This document shows, in pieces, positions 1 to 7,804 of a stretch of DNA of 15,818 nt. The position numbers were made by a program, and so were the translations under genes. This DNA comes from Clostridia bacterium (GTDB lineage Bacteria > Bacillota > Clostridia > Christensenellales > UBA1242), in the NCBI GenBank assembly GCA_017473285.1, contig JAFULP010000079.1, forward strand, positions 1-15,818, given 5' to 3'. The notes below the pieces were generated by a model. The model did not search any database, was not told where the DNA came from, and saw only the letters and a list, made by a program, of their open reading frames with translations. Position 1 is the stretch's first letter, and the number at the start of each line of letters is the position of its first letter.

Positions 1-186
1 AGTGGCGTAAAAGTGCTGGCAACCATACATAGCGATAATGTAACCCAACTTAAATCCAAGCGTGGGTTTGATAAGATTATATCCAACAAGATATTTGATA
101 GATATGTAGTATTAAGCGATGCGGAAGGGCCTGGAACACTTACAAATATTTATGACGCCAACCTTAAGTGCGTGTTCTGTAGATAA
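1..186 (+). CDS. spoIIIAA: Stage III sporulation protein AA, C-terminal end (partial)
   Basis: Frame 1 is open from the left edge to the TAA at 184-186, giving 61 residues. SpoIIIAA is the cytoplasmic ATPase of the SpoIIIA-SpoIIQ complex, related to type II/IV secretion ATPases, and is expressed in the mother cell during engulfment. The visible tail begins after the nucleotide-binding core: it has the 'ATIHS' strand that follows the Walker B region in these ATPases, then a 'GFDKIISNKIFDRYVVLSD' stretch and a 'GPGTLTNIYDANL' end typical of the family's C-terminus. The start and the P-loop are outside the window. It is identified mainly by this tail and by the seven spoIIIA genes that follow in the same order as in other spore formers. 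An unusual 98-bp gap separates it from the next gene. Confidence 0.88.
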   Translation, partial: SGVKVLATIHSDNVTQLKSKRGFDKIISNKIFDRYVVLSDAEGPGTLTNIYDANLKCVFCR

Positions 187-250
187 ATAACATAACTAAT
201 CAACGCTTACACAACCGCATTTAAATTTATAAATTTGAAATCAAAACAGT

Positions 251-259
251 TGCTATAAT
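251..259 (+). promoter_or_regulatory. Candidate extended -10 promoter inside the spoIIIA operon
   Basis: TGCTATAAT (hexamer 254-259) lies in the 98-bp gap between spoIIIAA and spoIIIAB, 25 bp before the spoIIIAB start. It is a perfect -10 hexamer with a TGn extension. The nearest -35-like word, TTGAAA at 235-240, is only 13 bp away, so any activity would rest on the extended -10. I do not see a sigma-E type pair here. Confidence 0.35.
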
Positions 260-284
260 GTAGATTAGTATTAAAAGGACAAAG

Positions 285-761
285 ATGAAGTATATATTAA
301 TGCTTGCCTTGATTGGCGTAATAATGCTAGTGGCGCAAGGTATAAGCAAGCAATATAAAGATAGATATTTGATGTTTGAAGCATTAGGAGATTTTTTTAG
401 GCAGATGCGCCTTAATCTTACATTTCAAAAGCAAAAGATTAAGGAGATTTTAAACCAAGCAACACTAAGGAAAACAAATAAAGATATATACACCGCATAT
501 CTAAATTATTTGGAAAAAGGTACACCGCTAGACCTTGCTTTTGTAAGCGTGTTGGACGATATGGAAGAAGAACAAATAACCAAGATGTTGTTATCCCTTG
601 GCAAAAATGACACAGCGGGCGAAATCAAACAACTGGATGCCTATGACATATATTTGCGTGACAAGATTGAAACAACAAGGCGTGAAAAGGAAAAGTATTG
701 CCCGTTGATTACTAAACTGTCATTTTTGTTTGCAGTAGGGCTTGCAATATTGTTTATATAA
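285..761 (+). CDS. spoIIIAB: Stage III sporulation protein AB
   Basis: This 158-residue protein is close to the family's usual ~170. It has a hydrophobic N-terminal segment (residues ~2-20), a soluble helical middle and a hydrophobic C-terminal segment (~141-158), the topology of SpoIIIAB, which resembles GspF-like platform proteins of type II secretion. The 'LSLGKND' block near residue 105 matches the conserved 'lG..D' of the family. The start ATG has AAAGGA about 5 bp upstream. It acts with SpoIIIAA at the mother-cell side of the channel. The identification rests on operon position plus topology, with moderate sequence similarity by eye. Confidence 0.88.
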   Translation: MKYILMLALIGVIMLVAQGISKQYKDRYLMFEALGDFFRQMRLNLTFQKQKIKEILNQATLRKTNKDIYTAYLNYLEKGTPLDLAFVSVLDDMEEEQITKMLLSLGKNDTAGEIKQLDAYDIYLRDKIETTRREKEKYCPLITKLSFLFAVGLAILFI

Positions 762-844
762 AGTACAATAGATAAATTTTAAAAGTAAACGGACTATTAA
801 ATTATTTATAGTAATTGTTGCACAATTCAATTGGGAGAAACAGT

Positions 845-1039
845 ATGTCAGTAGAGATTATATTTAAGATTGCAGGGATAGGGCTTATAACCGCCATTGT
901 AAACCAAATACTTAAGCACTTGGGCAAGGAAGAGATTGCATCCGTAACCACACTTGCAGGGCTTATAATATGCTTACTTATGGTGTTGGATTTAGTTCAA
1001 AACCTACTAGATACAATTAAAAATTTATTTTCGTTTTAG
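845..1039 (+). CDS. spoIIIAC: Stage III sporulation protein AC
   Basis: A 64-residue, two-helix membrane protein of the SpoIIIAC/AD family, matching the usual ~65 residues. The ATG at 845 was chosen over an in-frame TTG at 815 because GGGAGAAA (833-840) is correctly spaced for 845, and 'MSVEIIFKIAGIG' is the family's normal N-terminus. Helices cover roughly residues 7-25 and 36-60; 'LKHLGKEEIA..TTLAG' is the conserved loop. It is part of the multimembrane base of the SpoIIIA channel. A dyad, AATTGT-TGC-ACAATT, sits at 812-826 just upstream; its role is unknown. Confidence 0.92.
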   Translation: MSVEIIFKIAGIGLITAIVNQILKHLGKEEIASVTTLAGLIICLLMVLDLVQNLLDTIKNLFSF

Positions 1040-1046
1040 GTGAAAT

Positions 1047-1430
1047 ATGGAAATTGTAAAAGTGGTGGCGGTTGGGCTTATAACAGTAATTGCAACCATA
1101 ATAGTTAAACAAGTAAAGCCAGAGATTGCAGTATTGATTACACTTGCGGGCAGTATTGTTATTATTATGCTTGCAATACAAATGCTACAAAGCGTGTTTG
1201 GCAACTTTATGGGCATATTTGACAAAACTGGTGTAAGCACATCACTGTTTGTGCCAGTATTAAAAATAATAGGCATAGGATATTTGTGCGAATTTGGCGC
1301 AAACTTTTGCGTAGATGGCGGGTGTAATAGTATAGCGGATAAAATACTATTTTGTGGAAAGATTACCATATTAATAATTGCATTACCAATAATAAACAGT
1401 GTGATTGATGTGGTGTTGGAGTTTTTATGA
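1047..1430 (+). CDS. spoIIIAD: Stage III sporulation protein AD
   Basis: A 127-residue integral membrane protein that resembles SpoIIIAC through its first two helices (residues ~2-22 and 29-50) and adds a third and fourth hydrophobic region (~68-90 and 105-127). It contains the 'GIGYLCEFGANFCVDGG' stretch with the small and acidic residues conserved in SpoIIIAD. Length agrees with the usual ~130. AGGTGA precedes the ATG. It ends with an ATGA overlap with spoIIIAE, implying translational coupling. The role is a membrane component of the mother-cell-to-forespore channel. Confidence 0.93.
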   Translation: MEIVKVVAVGLITVIATIIVKQVKPEIAVLITLAGSIVIIMLAIQMLQSVFGNFMGIFDKTGVSTSLFVPVLKIIGIGYLCEFGANFCVDGGCNSIADKILFCGKITILIIALPIINSVIDVVLEFL

Positions 1431-2668
1431 TACATACAAAGAATATGTTTAAATATAAACGCACAACTCCCGATTACATTAAGCGGACTTGCATATTATT
1501 GCTTATAATAATTTCGTTTTTTGCCATTATAATTCAACCCACATATACATATTGTGCCAGCACTGGTTTGATTGAGATGAGTGAAGACTTAGGGGAAAAT
1601 GTAGATGATATATTAAACGACATAGATTTTGCACCAATTGAAGAAGTGATTGCTGAGTTTGATAGCAATCAAGTGAAGATGTTTTCTATTAATAATGTAA
1701 AGGAAAAGATTCAAAGTGTAATAAATGGCGAGCAAGCAGTAAACTACGCAACTATTATGGAAATTGTACTGCAAGTGCTGATGCAGTTAATTATACAATA
1801 TGTGCCAATGTTTGCCTTAATTATTGGTATCGGTATAATTGCAAGTTTGCTGGGGCAAATCAAAAGTAAATTTGCCGAAAAGTCAACGGCAGACATAGTG
1901 CATTTTGTGTGCTTTTGCTTGATAGTTGTGGTGATGGCAACCAGTATTAAACGATTAATTAGTAGCACAACCAATACGCTGGGAAGCATGGAAGATATAA
2001 TCAATGTGCTTTTTCCAATAATACTAACCCTTATGACAGGTATTGGCTCAGTGTCAAGCGTTGGCGTGTTTCAACCAGTGCTAGCGGTAATGAGCAACAT
2101 TATAAGTACAGTAATATTCAAAGCGGTTATACCAATATTTATATTTAGTTTTGTGCTTAATATTATTGGGCATTTATCCAACAATGTTAAGTTGGACAAG
2201 TTTAATTCGTTTTTAAGTAGCCTATTTAAATGGCTAATAGGCATTACATTTACAATATTCTTTGCCGTAATATCAATTCAAGGCATATCAGCGGGAGCGT
2301 TTGACTCAGTATCGCTTAGGACGGCGAAATTTACCATTAGCAGTTATGTTCCGGTTATGGGTGGATATTTATCTCAAGGTATGGATTTAATCCTTGCTAG
2401 TGGCGTTTTAATTAAAAATTCGGTAGGACTAGTAGGCATACTAATAATTATTTCAACCATACTTTCGCCAATACTTGAGATTATAGTGTTTAGTTTGATG
2501 CTAAAGGCAGTTAGCGCAATACTTCAGCCACTAAACAATAGCCGTATTACAAACTTTCTACATAACACATCAAAGAATATAACAATGCTGTCCACTTGCA
2601 TTATAGTAGTAGGCTTTATGTACTTCCTATCTATTGGTATGTGTATGGCAAGCGCTAATGTGGTATAG
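1427..2668 (+). CDS. spoIIIAE: Stage III sporulation protein AE
   Basis: A 413-residue polytopic membrane protein, the expected size for SpoIIIAE (~400). A signal-like hydrophobic segment at ~20-42 ends in a small-residue stretch and is followed by an acidic external region (~45-105) and then about seven membrane segments from ~115 to the end. The start overlaps the end of spoIIIAD by 4 bp (ATGA), and TTGGAG about 7 bp upstream serves as ribosome binding site. SpoIIIAE is thought to be the largest integral part of the feeding channel, possibly the permease-like component. Confidence 0.93.
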   Translation: MIHTKNMFKYKRTTPDYIKRTCILLLIIISFFAIIIQPTYTYCASTGLIEMSEDLGENVDDILNDIDFAPIEEVIAEFDSNQVKMFSINNVKEKIQSVINGEQAVNYATIMEIVLQVLMQLIIQYVPMFALIIGIGIIASLLGQIKSKFAEKSTADIVHFVCFCLIVVVMATSIKRLISSTTNTLGSMEDIINVLFPIILTLMTGIGSVSSVGVFQPVLAVMSNIISTVIFKAVIPIFIFSFVLNIIGHLSNNVKLDKFNSFLSSLFKWLIGITFTIFFAVISIQGISAGAFDSVSLRTAKFTISSYVPVMGGYLSQGMDLILASGVLIKNSVGLVGILIIISTILSPILEIIVFSLMLKAVSAILQPLNNSRITNFLHNTSKNITMLSTCIIVVGFMYFLSIGMCMASANVV

Positions 2669-2716
2669 GGTTTGGCGGATATAAGACAATTAATCATTAA
2701 AAGGATAAACAATCAA

Positions 2717-3196
2717 ATGAGCGGATATTTGTTATCACTGCTGGGAGTAATTATACTGGGCGTGCTAGTAGATGTAATACTTCCTAGTGGCAGTACATCT
2801 AAATATATATCTGGTATATTTGCAATAGTGGTTATGTTTGTGATGATTTCACCCGTACTTACTTGGATAAAGAACGATTATAAGATAAGCGACTATTTTA
2901 CAAGCACTGAGATACAACTAAATGATAAGTTGCTATACGATATAAATCAAACCAAATTTTCAGCCCTAGAGCAAGACATTGAGCAAGAACTAACCACTAA
3001 CGGATATAACAATGTAGATATAGATATACAGTTTGAATTGGTGGCGGATAATGTCACAATAACAAAAGTTTTGGCGGATATCAATAATTTAGTCATTAAT
3101 GAAAATGTAGCGAATATAAATAGATATGTATATATTAGACAAGTTGTTATGAGCCATATTGCCGTAACGCAGGAGGTGATAGAATTTAGTGAGTGA
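2717..3196 (+). CDS. spoIIIAF: Stage III sporulation protein AF
   Basis: An open frame begins with TTG at 2672, but I prefer the ATG at 2717. AAAGGA lies at 2700-2705, and a start there puts the 'VDVILPSG' motif about 20 residues in, as in known SpoIIIAF proteins, giving 159 residues. The TTG has only ATAGGG one base upstream, too close to serve. The N-terminal half holds two membrane helices (~4-22 and 32-52, counted from 2717); the soluble C-terminal half resembles the ring-building-motif fold of this family. The last 8 bp overlap spoIIIAG. Identity is well supported by the LP motif and operon order; the start is less certain. Confidence 0.88.
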   Translation: MSGYLLSLLGVIILGVLVDVILPSGSTSKYISGIFAIVVMFVMISPVLTWIKNDYKISDYFTSTEIQLNDKLLYDINQTKFSALEQDIEQELTTNGYNNVDIDIQFELVADNVTITKVLADINNLVINENVANINRYVYIRQVVMSHIAVTQEVIEFSE

Positions 3197-3650
3197 GAAA
3201 TCTCAAAAGAGCAAGTTTAAATGGGTAGAAAAACTCAAGAATATAAAACATATAGAAATATACATAACCCTTATATTTGCAATCATACTTATATTGATAT
3301 TCTTTTCATCTACAGGTAGTACTAATAAGTCAAGTAATACCGCTAAGTTAAACAACTCAGTAGAAGAAACTACCATTACTACATATGTAAGCAATATGGA
3401 AACTAAACTAGAAGATATATTGTCACAAATACAAGGAGCAAGTAATGTAAATGTGATGATAACACTAGATATGACAAGTTCTACTGTAAAGGAGAATATA
3501 ATCGAAACAACCAACTTCCCAGAAGTGAAAGGAGTGGTGATAGTTGCAAAGGGGGTGGAGAACACCGCTGTTAAGATGAATATACTAAAAGCCGTACAAG
3601 CGGTGATAGATATATCAAGCGGGCGTATAGAAATACTGTCAAGCAATTAG
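3189..3650 (+). CDS. spoIIIAG: Stage III sporulation protein AG
   Basis: A 153-residue protein starting with GTG, with GGAGGTGA about 7 bp upstream inside spoIIIAF. A cytoplasmic basic N-terminus leads into one membrane helix (~20-40), a Ser/Thr/Asn-rich linker and a C-terminal ring-building domain ('ILSQIQGASNVNVMITLD ... VVIVAKGVEN ... ILKAVQAVIDI'). SpoIIIAG forms the large ring in the intermembrane space during engulfment. At 153 residues it is shorter than the Bacillus protein (~230), mostly in the linker and ring inserts. The pattern is clear enough for a confident call. Confidence 0.92.
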   Translation: MSEKSQKSKFKWVEKLKNIKHIEIYITLIFAIILILIFFSSTGSTNKSSNTAKLNNSVEETTITTYVSNMETKLEDILSQIQGASNVNVMITLDMTSSTVKENIIETTNFPEVKGVVIVAKGVENTAVKMNILKAVQAVIDISSGRIEILSSN

Positions 3651-3793
3651 GCGTGTAGGTAATTAAAATAAGTTTACTATATAAGACAAACCATTATGGT
3701 AGATATGGCACTTACTAAAAGCAAGGCTATTAAGGTGGCGGAACACTAAAGATTTAGATAAATTTAGGCGATATGCCAATAAAGGAGTAGATT

Positions 3794-4282
3794 ATGACAA
3801 AGAAAAAGAAAATTATCGTTTTATCAATTATGATAGGTTTATTAATCCTTACAGGGTATATTAATGTAGCACTTAATAACTCATTATCAAGCCCAAATGA
3901 AACAACCACCACAACACAAGCATCGGCTAGCAGTGAAAGTTTTTACACAACATACAAAACCGAGCGTGAAAGCACTCGCAAGCAAGAACTTCAATTTTAT
4001 GAAGCAATAATTGCAAGCACAACATCAACTGATGATGCAAAGCAAGAAGCCGAACAAAACAAACTTGCCCTAATTAATCAAATGGAAAAAGAATTGGTGG
4101 TAGAAGGCATTATTGTAGGCAAAGGCTTTGATGATGCAATAGTTACTCAAAGTAGTGCAAATGTTAATGTATTTATCAAATCACCTGAATTAAATTCAAG
4201 CGAAGTGGCAATAATTACTGATGTGGTAAGAGAGCAATTGGGCGTTGATATTGATAAAATTATAATAATTCCGTCAGAATAA
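3794..4282 (+). CDS. spoIIIAH: Stage III sporulation protein AH
   Basis: A 162-residue protein with a Lys-rich N-terminus (TKKKKK), one membrane helix (~7-27), a Thr/Ser-rich linker and a C-terminal ring-building domain ending 'VVREQLGVDIDKIIIIPSE', matching the end of SpoIIIAH, which binds SpoIIQ from the forespore across the engulfment septum. The 'YKTERESTRKQELQFYEAII' region is the family's charged helix that precedes the domain. It is separated from spoIIIAG by 143 bp without an obvious gene or terminator. AAAGGAG precedes the ATG. No terminator is seen after it; the next promoter starts at its stop codon. Confidence 0.92.
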   Translation: MTKKKKIIVLSIMIGLLILTGYINVALNNSLSSPNETTTTTQASASSESFYTTYKTERESTRKQELQFYEAIIASTTSTDDAKQEAEQNKLALINQMEKELVVEGIIVGKGFDDAIVTQSSANVNVFIKSPELNSSEVAIITDVVREQLGVDIDKIIIIPSE

Positions 4283-4311
4283 TTGCAAAGTTAATATATT
4301 TGTGCTACAAT
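4283..4311 (+). promoter_or_regulatory. Vegetative promoter for the asp23-nusB-xseAB-proS unit
   Basis: TTGCAA (4283-4288), a 17-bp spacer and TACAAT (4306-4311) preceded by TGn. The -35 begins at the base after the spoIIIAH stop codon, and the -10 is about 20 bp before the Asp23-family start. This separates constitutive genes from the sporulation operon. Confidence 0.7.
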
Positions 4312-4330
4312 AAAGGTAGGAGTGTAAATT

Positions 4331-4687
4331 ATGGCACAAAAAATTAAAGATACTTTTAACAATACTCATATTAATAAAAATATGATGTTATCAATTGTAA
4401 CACTTGCTACTAAGGAAATTGCAGGCGTTGTTGATATTGCTCAACCACCATTTCAAAAAATTCAAAAGGTGTTTTCTAAAAACATTGGCGATGGGGTAAA
4501 TATCAAGTTTACTCAACTAGGACTTATTATTGATGTTTACATAGTTGTTGAAATTGGTTACAGCGCCAACGATGTGGTGTATCGTGTGCAACAAAATATT
4601 AAAAATAGTATTTCAACTATGATTGAATTGCCTATTAAGGCGATTAATGTTCATATTTTGGATGCTGAAAAACATCGTCAAGCCTAA
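4331..4687 (+). CDS. Asp23/Gls24 family envelope stress response protein
   Basis: A 118-residue soluble protein of the Asp23 (DUF322) family. 'IVTLATKEIAGVVDIA' near residues 21-36 matches the family's conserved start of the domain, and 'VDVYIVVEIGYSANDVVYRVQQNIKNSI' follows its central strand and helix; the end 'INVHILDA' matches the usual 'vnV.v.gv'. Such proteins (YqhY/YloU/AmaP partners) sit near the envelope; the one between spoIIIAH and nusB in many Bacillota is YqhY, linked to regulation of fatty-acid synthesis. The position agrees with a yqhY-like gene. The start has AGGAG upstream. Confidence 0.88.
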   Translation: MAQKIKDTFNNTHINKNMMLSIVTLATKEIAGVVDIAQPPFQKIQKVFSKNIGDGVNIKFTQLGLIIDVYIVVEIGYSANDVVYRVQQNIKNSISTMIELPIKAINVHILDAEKHRQA

Positions 4688-4717
4688 TACGATTGTTACA
4701 ACACACTAGGAGAAGAT

Positions 4718-5080
4718 ATGAGTAGAATACAATCAAGAGAAAATGCTTTTAAAATTATTTATTCAAAACTATATACCAGTGACGAACAAATTTCGCCTAT
4801 CGAACAGATAGACGATTTTTGTGCATCTATAGTGTTGGCTTTTACTACCAATTTTGATGAAATCAAGTCAAAGGTGGAAAGCAACTTAAAAGGCACTACC
4901 ATTGAGCGTTTGTACAAGATTGACCTTGCTTTGTTATACGAAGCGATTGCCGAAATATTTTATATCAAGGGCAGTGAATACAAGGTGGTTATTAACGAAG
5001 TGGTAAATTTGGCTAAAAAATATTCAACCGACCGTAGCCCAAGTTTTATTAACGGCTTTTTGGCAGGTTTGGTAAAATAA
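4718..5080 (+). CDS. nusB: Transcription antitermination factor NusB
   Basis: A 120-residue all-helical protein of the NusB family, slightly shorter than usual (~130-140). 'SRENAFKIIYSKLY' is the N-terminal helix, 'YKIDLALLYEAIAEIFYI' the conserved 'iD..lL..a..Ei' helix, and 'VVINEVVNLAKKYSTDRSPSFINGFLAGL' the family signature at the C-terminus. NusB with NusE (S10) binds boxA in rRNA leaders and supports antitermination. It is preceded by AGGAGAAG and its stop overlaps the xseA start (TAATG), so the two genes are coupled. Confidence 0.96.
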   Translation: MSRIQSRENAFKIIYSKLYTSDEQISPIEQIDDFCASIVLAFTTNFDEIKSKVESNLKGTTIERLYKIDLALLYEAIAEIFYIKGSEYKVVINEVVNLAKKYSTDRSPSFINGFLAGLVK

Positions 5081-6258
5081 TGTTGGCACTTACCGTCACA
5101 CAACTTAATAAGCGTATTAAAGATATTTTGGAAAATGAAGTTATACTTGAACATATTGTGATTATGGGCGAAATATCTTCTTTTTCTGTTACAAGGGGTA
5201 TTGCGTATTTTAATATCAAGGACGACGAAAGCATTCTTAGTTGCGTAATGTTTAATTGCCGAAGCAACTTTAATATCGGCGACAAGGTGCAAGTAACTGG
5301 TAGCATCAACTATTATGTTAAGGGTGGCAAATTGTCGCTTAGCGCTAGCAAAATTGAGTTGATGGGGCAAGGTGAGTTGTATCAGCAATACCTAATGCTT
5401 AAATCCAAACTGGAAGGTGAAGGCTTGTTTGATAGTGCGCATAAGCAATCTATACCAAGATATATCAAGCGAATTGGCGTAATCACATCCAAAACAGGCG
5501 CAGTGTTGCAAGATATAATCAATGTAACCAGTAGGCGTAACCCAATGGTAGATTTGGTGCTAAAAGATGTGCAAGTACAAGGCGTTGTGGCTTGCGAGCA
5601 AATAGTGGAGGCAATCAACTTCTTTTCAAACTACGATGGCATTGATGTTGTGGTAGTGGCTCGTGGTGGTGGCAGTATTGAAGACTTGCAACCATTTAAC
5701 GAAGAAGCGGTTGCCCGTGCTTGCTATAATTGTAAAAAGCCCATAGTGTCAGCGGTTGGGCATGAAACCGACTTTACTATTATCGACTTTGTAGCCGACT
5801 TGCGTGCGCCTACACCATCAGCAGCAGCTGAACTACTAGCGTTTGACTATTATGATACTTGCAATATTTTAAATGGCTATATATACGAGTATAATAAGCA
5901 AATTGATAGGGCGTATAACGAGTATGCGTTATTAACCAATAGTTGTATATCCGCATTACAAGATAGTGTTAAGGACTTGGTGTTTAAACTAGAACTTAAA
6001 ATTAATACCTTATTGCAATCTTGTGAAAATGCAATTAATGACAAGGTTGAAAATACAATATATAGGGTAAATATAGCGTTAAATACACTAGATAAACTAA
6101 ACCCGATTAATTTATTGAAGTCAGGATATGCAATAATTAGTAAAGATAATATTAGGCTAAAGGACTATACAAAAATTAAAAATGGTGATATAATACAAAT
6201 ATCTACTAAAACCAATGAAATTACTGCTAAAGTAATGGATAATAAGGAGAGAGTATGA
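5080..6258 (+). CDS. xseA: Exodeoxyribonuclease VII large subunit
   Basis: A 392-residue protein close to the usual ~400-450. The N-terminal OB-fold (~1-100) is followed by the catalytic core with 'ARGGGSIEDL' at 194-203, 'GHETD' at 227-231 and 'RAPTPSAAA' at 242-250, all hallmark XseA motifs, then a long helical region and a C-terminal 'GYAII' segment at ~345. With XseB it degrades single-stranded DNA to oligonucleotides. The ATG overlaps the nusB stop and the stop overlaps the xseB start, so this is a tightly coupled set. The usual neighbour folD between nusB and xseA is missing. Confidence 0.97.
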   Translation: MLALTVTQLNKRIKDILENEVILEHIVIMGEISSFSVTRGIAYFNIKDDESILSCVMFNCRSNFNIGDKVQVTGSINYYVKGGKLSLSASKIELMGQGELYQQYLMLKSKLEGEGLFDSAHKQSIPRYIKRIGVITSKTGAVLQDIINVTSRRNPMVDLVLKDVQVQGVVACEQIVEAINFFSNYDGIDVVVVARGGGSIEDLQPFNEEAVARACYNCKKPIVSAVGHETDFTIIDFVADLRAPTPSAAAELLAFDYYDTCNILNGYIYEYNKQIDRAYNEYALLTNSCISALQDSVKDLVFKLELKINTLLQSCENAINDKVENTIYRVNIALNTLDKLNPINLLKSGYAIISKDNIRLKDYTKIKNGDIIQISTKTNEITAKVMDNKERV

Positions 6259-6458
6259 AATTAGAAGATAATATGAAAAGGTTGGAAGAAATCGCCCAAA
6301 CTTTAGACAGTGGTGAACAAAGTTTGGAAGAATGTTTAAAGTTGTATGAAGAAGGCGTTAAACTTGCCAAAACTTGCTTGGAAGATTTGGAAAAAACCAA
6401 AGGCAAGATTACTGAAATAAAAGAAAGTACAAACATGGAGGAAGATATAGACGCATAA
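6255..6458 (+). CDS. xseB: Exodeoxyribonuclease VII small subunit
   Basis: A 67-residue helical protein with the XseB pattern: 'MKRLEEIAQTLDSGEQSLEECLKLYEEGVKL' and a following Lys/Glu-rich helix. Length is normal (~60-80). It overlaps xseA by 4 bp (ATGA), with GGAGAG just upstream. It binds the large subunit's C-terminal helices to form exonuclease VII. Confidence 0.96.
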   Translation: MKLEDNMKRLEEIAQTLDSGEQSLEECLKLYEEGVKLAKTCLEDLEKTKGKITEIKESTNMEEDIDA

Positions 6459-6479
6459 TGTGTTTATAGAAAATAAAAA

Positions 6480-7769
6480 ATGAAAGTATCAAAAATTGGA
6501 TTAATATCTAAAAAATTAACAAATTTAGACGAACAATGCCCAGTGCAAGATATGTTGTTGCAAACAGGTCAACTTGAGCAGTTTACCAGTGGCGTGTATG
6601 CTTTTGGTCATATACCTTTTTTGGTAAAAAAGAATATAGATAATATCATTTCAACAACACTTACAAAGTATGGGTGTTCGGAGTTGTCGCTGCCTGTATT
6701 GCAACCAGAAAAAATATGGCAAGAGTCTGGCAGATTGGAAAGATATGTTGAAGACGGAGTTATGTTTAGGTCTTTGACTAAAAATGGAAATTATTGCCTT
6801 GCGCCAACAGCCGAAGAAGCGGTGGTGGCTTATGCTAAATCAAGATTAACCACTTATCGCCATTTGCCAGCCACATATTTTCAAATTGGTCCTAAGTTTA
6901 GAAATGAAATACGAACCCGTGGTTATTTGTTAAGGGGTAAAGCCTTTGATATGATGGATGCTTATAGTTTTGGTAAGGACAAAGCGGATTTAGATGTTGA
7001 ATATGAAAGAATGAAACAAGCATATCTTGAAATATTTAAGCAATTATCACTAGATGTTCAACCAGTTGGGGCGGATAGCGGAAGTATTGGCGGAAGCAAG
7101 TCGGAAGAATTTATGTGCATTTCAAGCATTGGCGAAGATACAATATTGTTTGACACAGAAACAGGCAGAGCGTTCAATTCGGAATTACTAGAAAGAGAAG
7201 ATGCAAAGCAATATTTATATGAAACTTACGGTGTGAAAAACACTGAAGCGTTAATTACTAAAAAAGCAGTTGAATTAGGTCATATTTTCCAATTGGGTGA
7301 TAAGTATTCTAAGTCTATGAATGGTACTTATATCAATAACGATGGCAAAAATTATCATTATGTAATGGGTTGTTATGGAATTGGTGTAAGCCGAACTCTT
7401 GCAATGGTATATGAAAACAACATTATCAAAAAGGATGGTAAGTTTGAAGGTGTAGCATTGCCTAAAAATATTGCACCATATTTGTTGTACATTATTCCAA
7501 AACTAGATGATGAAGCAAAAACTGATATGGCAAATAATGCATACAATCAATTACTAAATAGCGGTATTAATGTGCTATATGATGACAGAACTGATTTATC
7601 AATAGGCGCAAAGATTAAGGATTCAAAGATTACAGGCACACCATATACAGTTGTATTTGGCAACAGTTTAAATGAAGGTTGCTTGGAAGTGGAAGATAAT
7701 GCAACTGGAGCGAAACATAAAGTCAATGTTGACGAATTGGTAAACTTTTGTAAAAGCATAAAAGGTTAA
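6480..7769 (+). CDS. proS: Prolyl-tRNA synthetase, short form lacking the full editing insertion
   Basis: Charges tRNA-Pro with proline. The 429 residues hold 'LAPTAEEA' (107-114), the class II motif 2 'FRNEIRTRGYLLRGKAFDMM' (140-159), 'GHIFQLGDKYS' (267-277), motif 3 'GCYGIGVSRTLA' (297-308) and a C-terminal anticodon-binding domain (~335-429). Standard bacterial enzymes have ~565 residues, with a ~180-residue editing domain between motifs 2 and 3. Here only about 40 residues separate 'GEDTILF' (218-224) from 'ELGHIF' (265-270), so the enzyme is of the reduced type seen in alphaproteobacteria and mitochondria. No clear Shine-Dalgarno is seen before the ATG; the gene follows xseB by 21 bp and a terminator follows it. 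Confidence 0.95.
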   Translation: MKVSKIGLISKKLTNLDEQCPVQDMLLQTGQLEQFTSGVYAFGHIPFLVKKNIDNIISTTLTKYGCSELSLPVLQPEKIWQESGRLERYVEDGVMFRSLTKNGNYCLAPTAEEAVVAYAKSRLTTYRHLPATYFQIGPKFRNEIRTRGYLLRGKAFDMMDAYSFGKDKADLDVEYERMKQAYLEIFKQLSLDVQPVGADSGSIGGSKSEEFMCISSIGEDTILFDTETGRAFNSELLEREDAKQYLYETYGVKNTEALITKKAVELGHIFQLGDKYSKSMNGTYINNDGKNYHYVMGCYGIGVSRTLAMVYENNIIKKDGKFEGVALPKNIAPYLLYIIPKLDDEAKTDMANNAYNQLLNSGINVLYDDRTDLSIGAKIKDSKITGTPYTVVFGNSLNEGCLEVEDNATGAKHKVNVDELVNFCKSIKG

Positions 7770-7772
7770 TAC

Positions 7773-7804
7773 AAATAGGGTAGTAAATCTATCCTATTTT
7801 TTAT
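7773..7804 (+). terminator. Rho-independent terminator after proS
   Basis: AAATAGGGTAG (7773-7783), a TAAAT loop and CTATCCTATTT (7789-7799) form an 11-bp stem with one G-T pair, running into a T-rich tail (T run through 7802). It closes the asp23-to-proS unit. Confidence 0.85.

Noticed and set aside
1025..1435. 136-codon open frame on the minus strand
   Set aside because: It is antisense to spoIIIAD, which has a good start, coupling and family match; the reverse frame shows no family pattern.
3203..3646. 147-codon minus-strand frame
   Set aside because: Antisense to spoIIIAG and explained by its codon use.
3695..3748. 17-codon frame between spoIIIAG and spoIIIAH
   Set aside because: No ribosome binding site and no recognisable sequence; kept only as a spacer remark.
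4960..5388. 142-codon minus-strand frame and the overlapping 86-codon frame
   Set aside because: Antisense to the nusB end and the xseA start, both clearly real genes.
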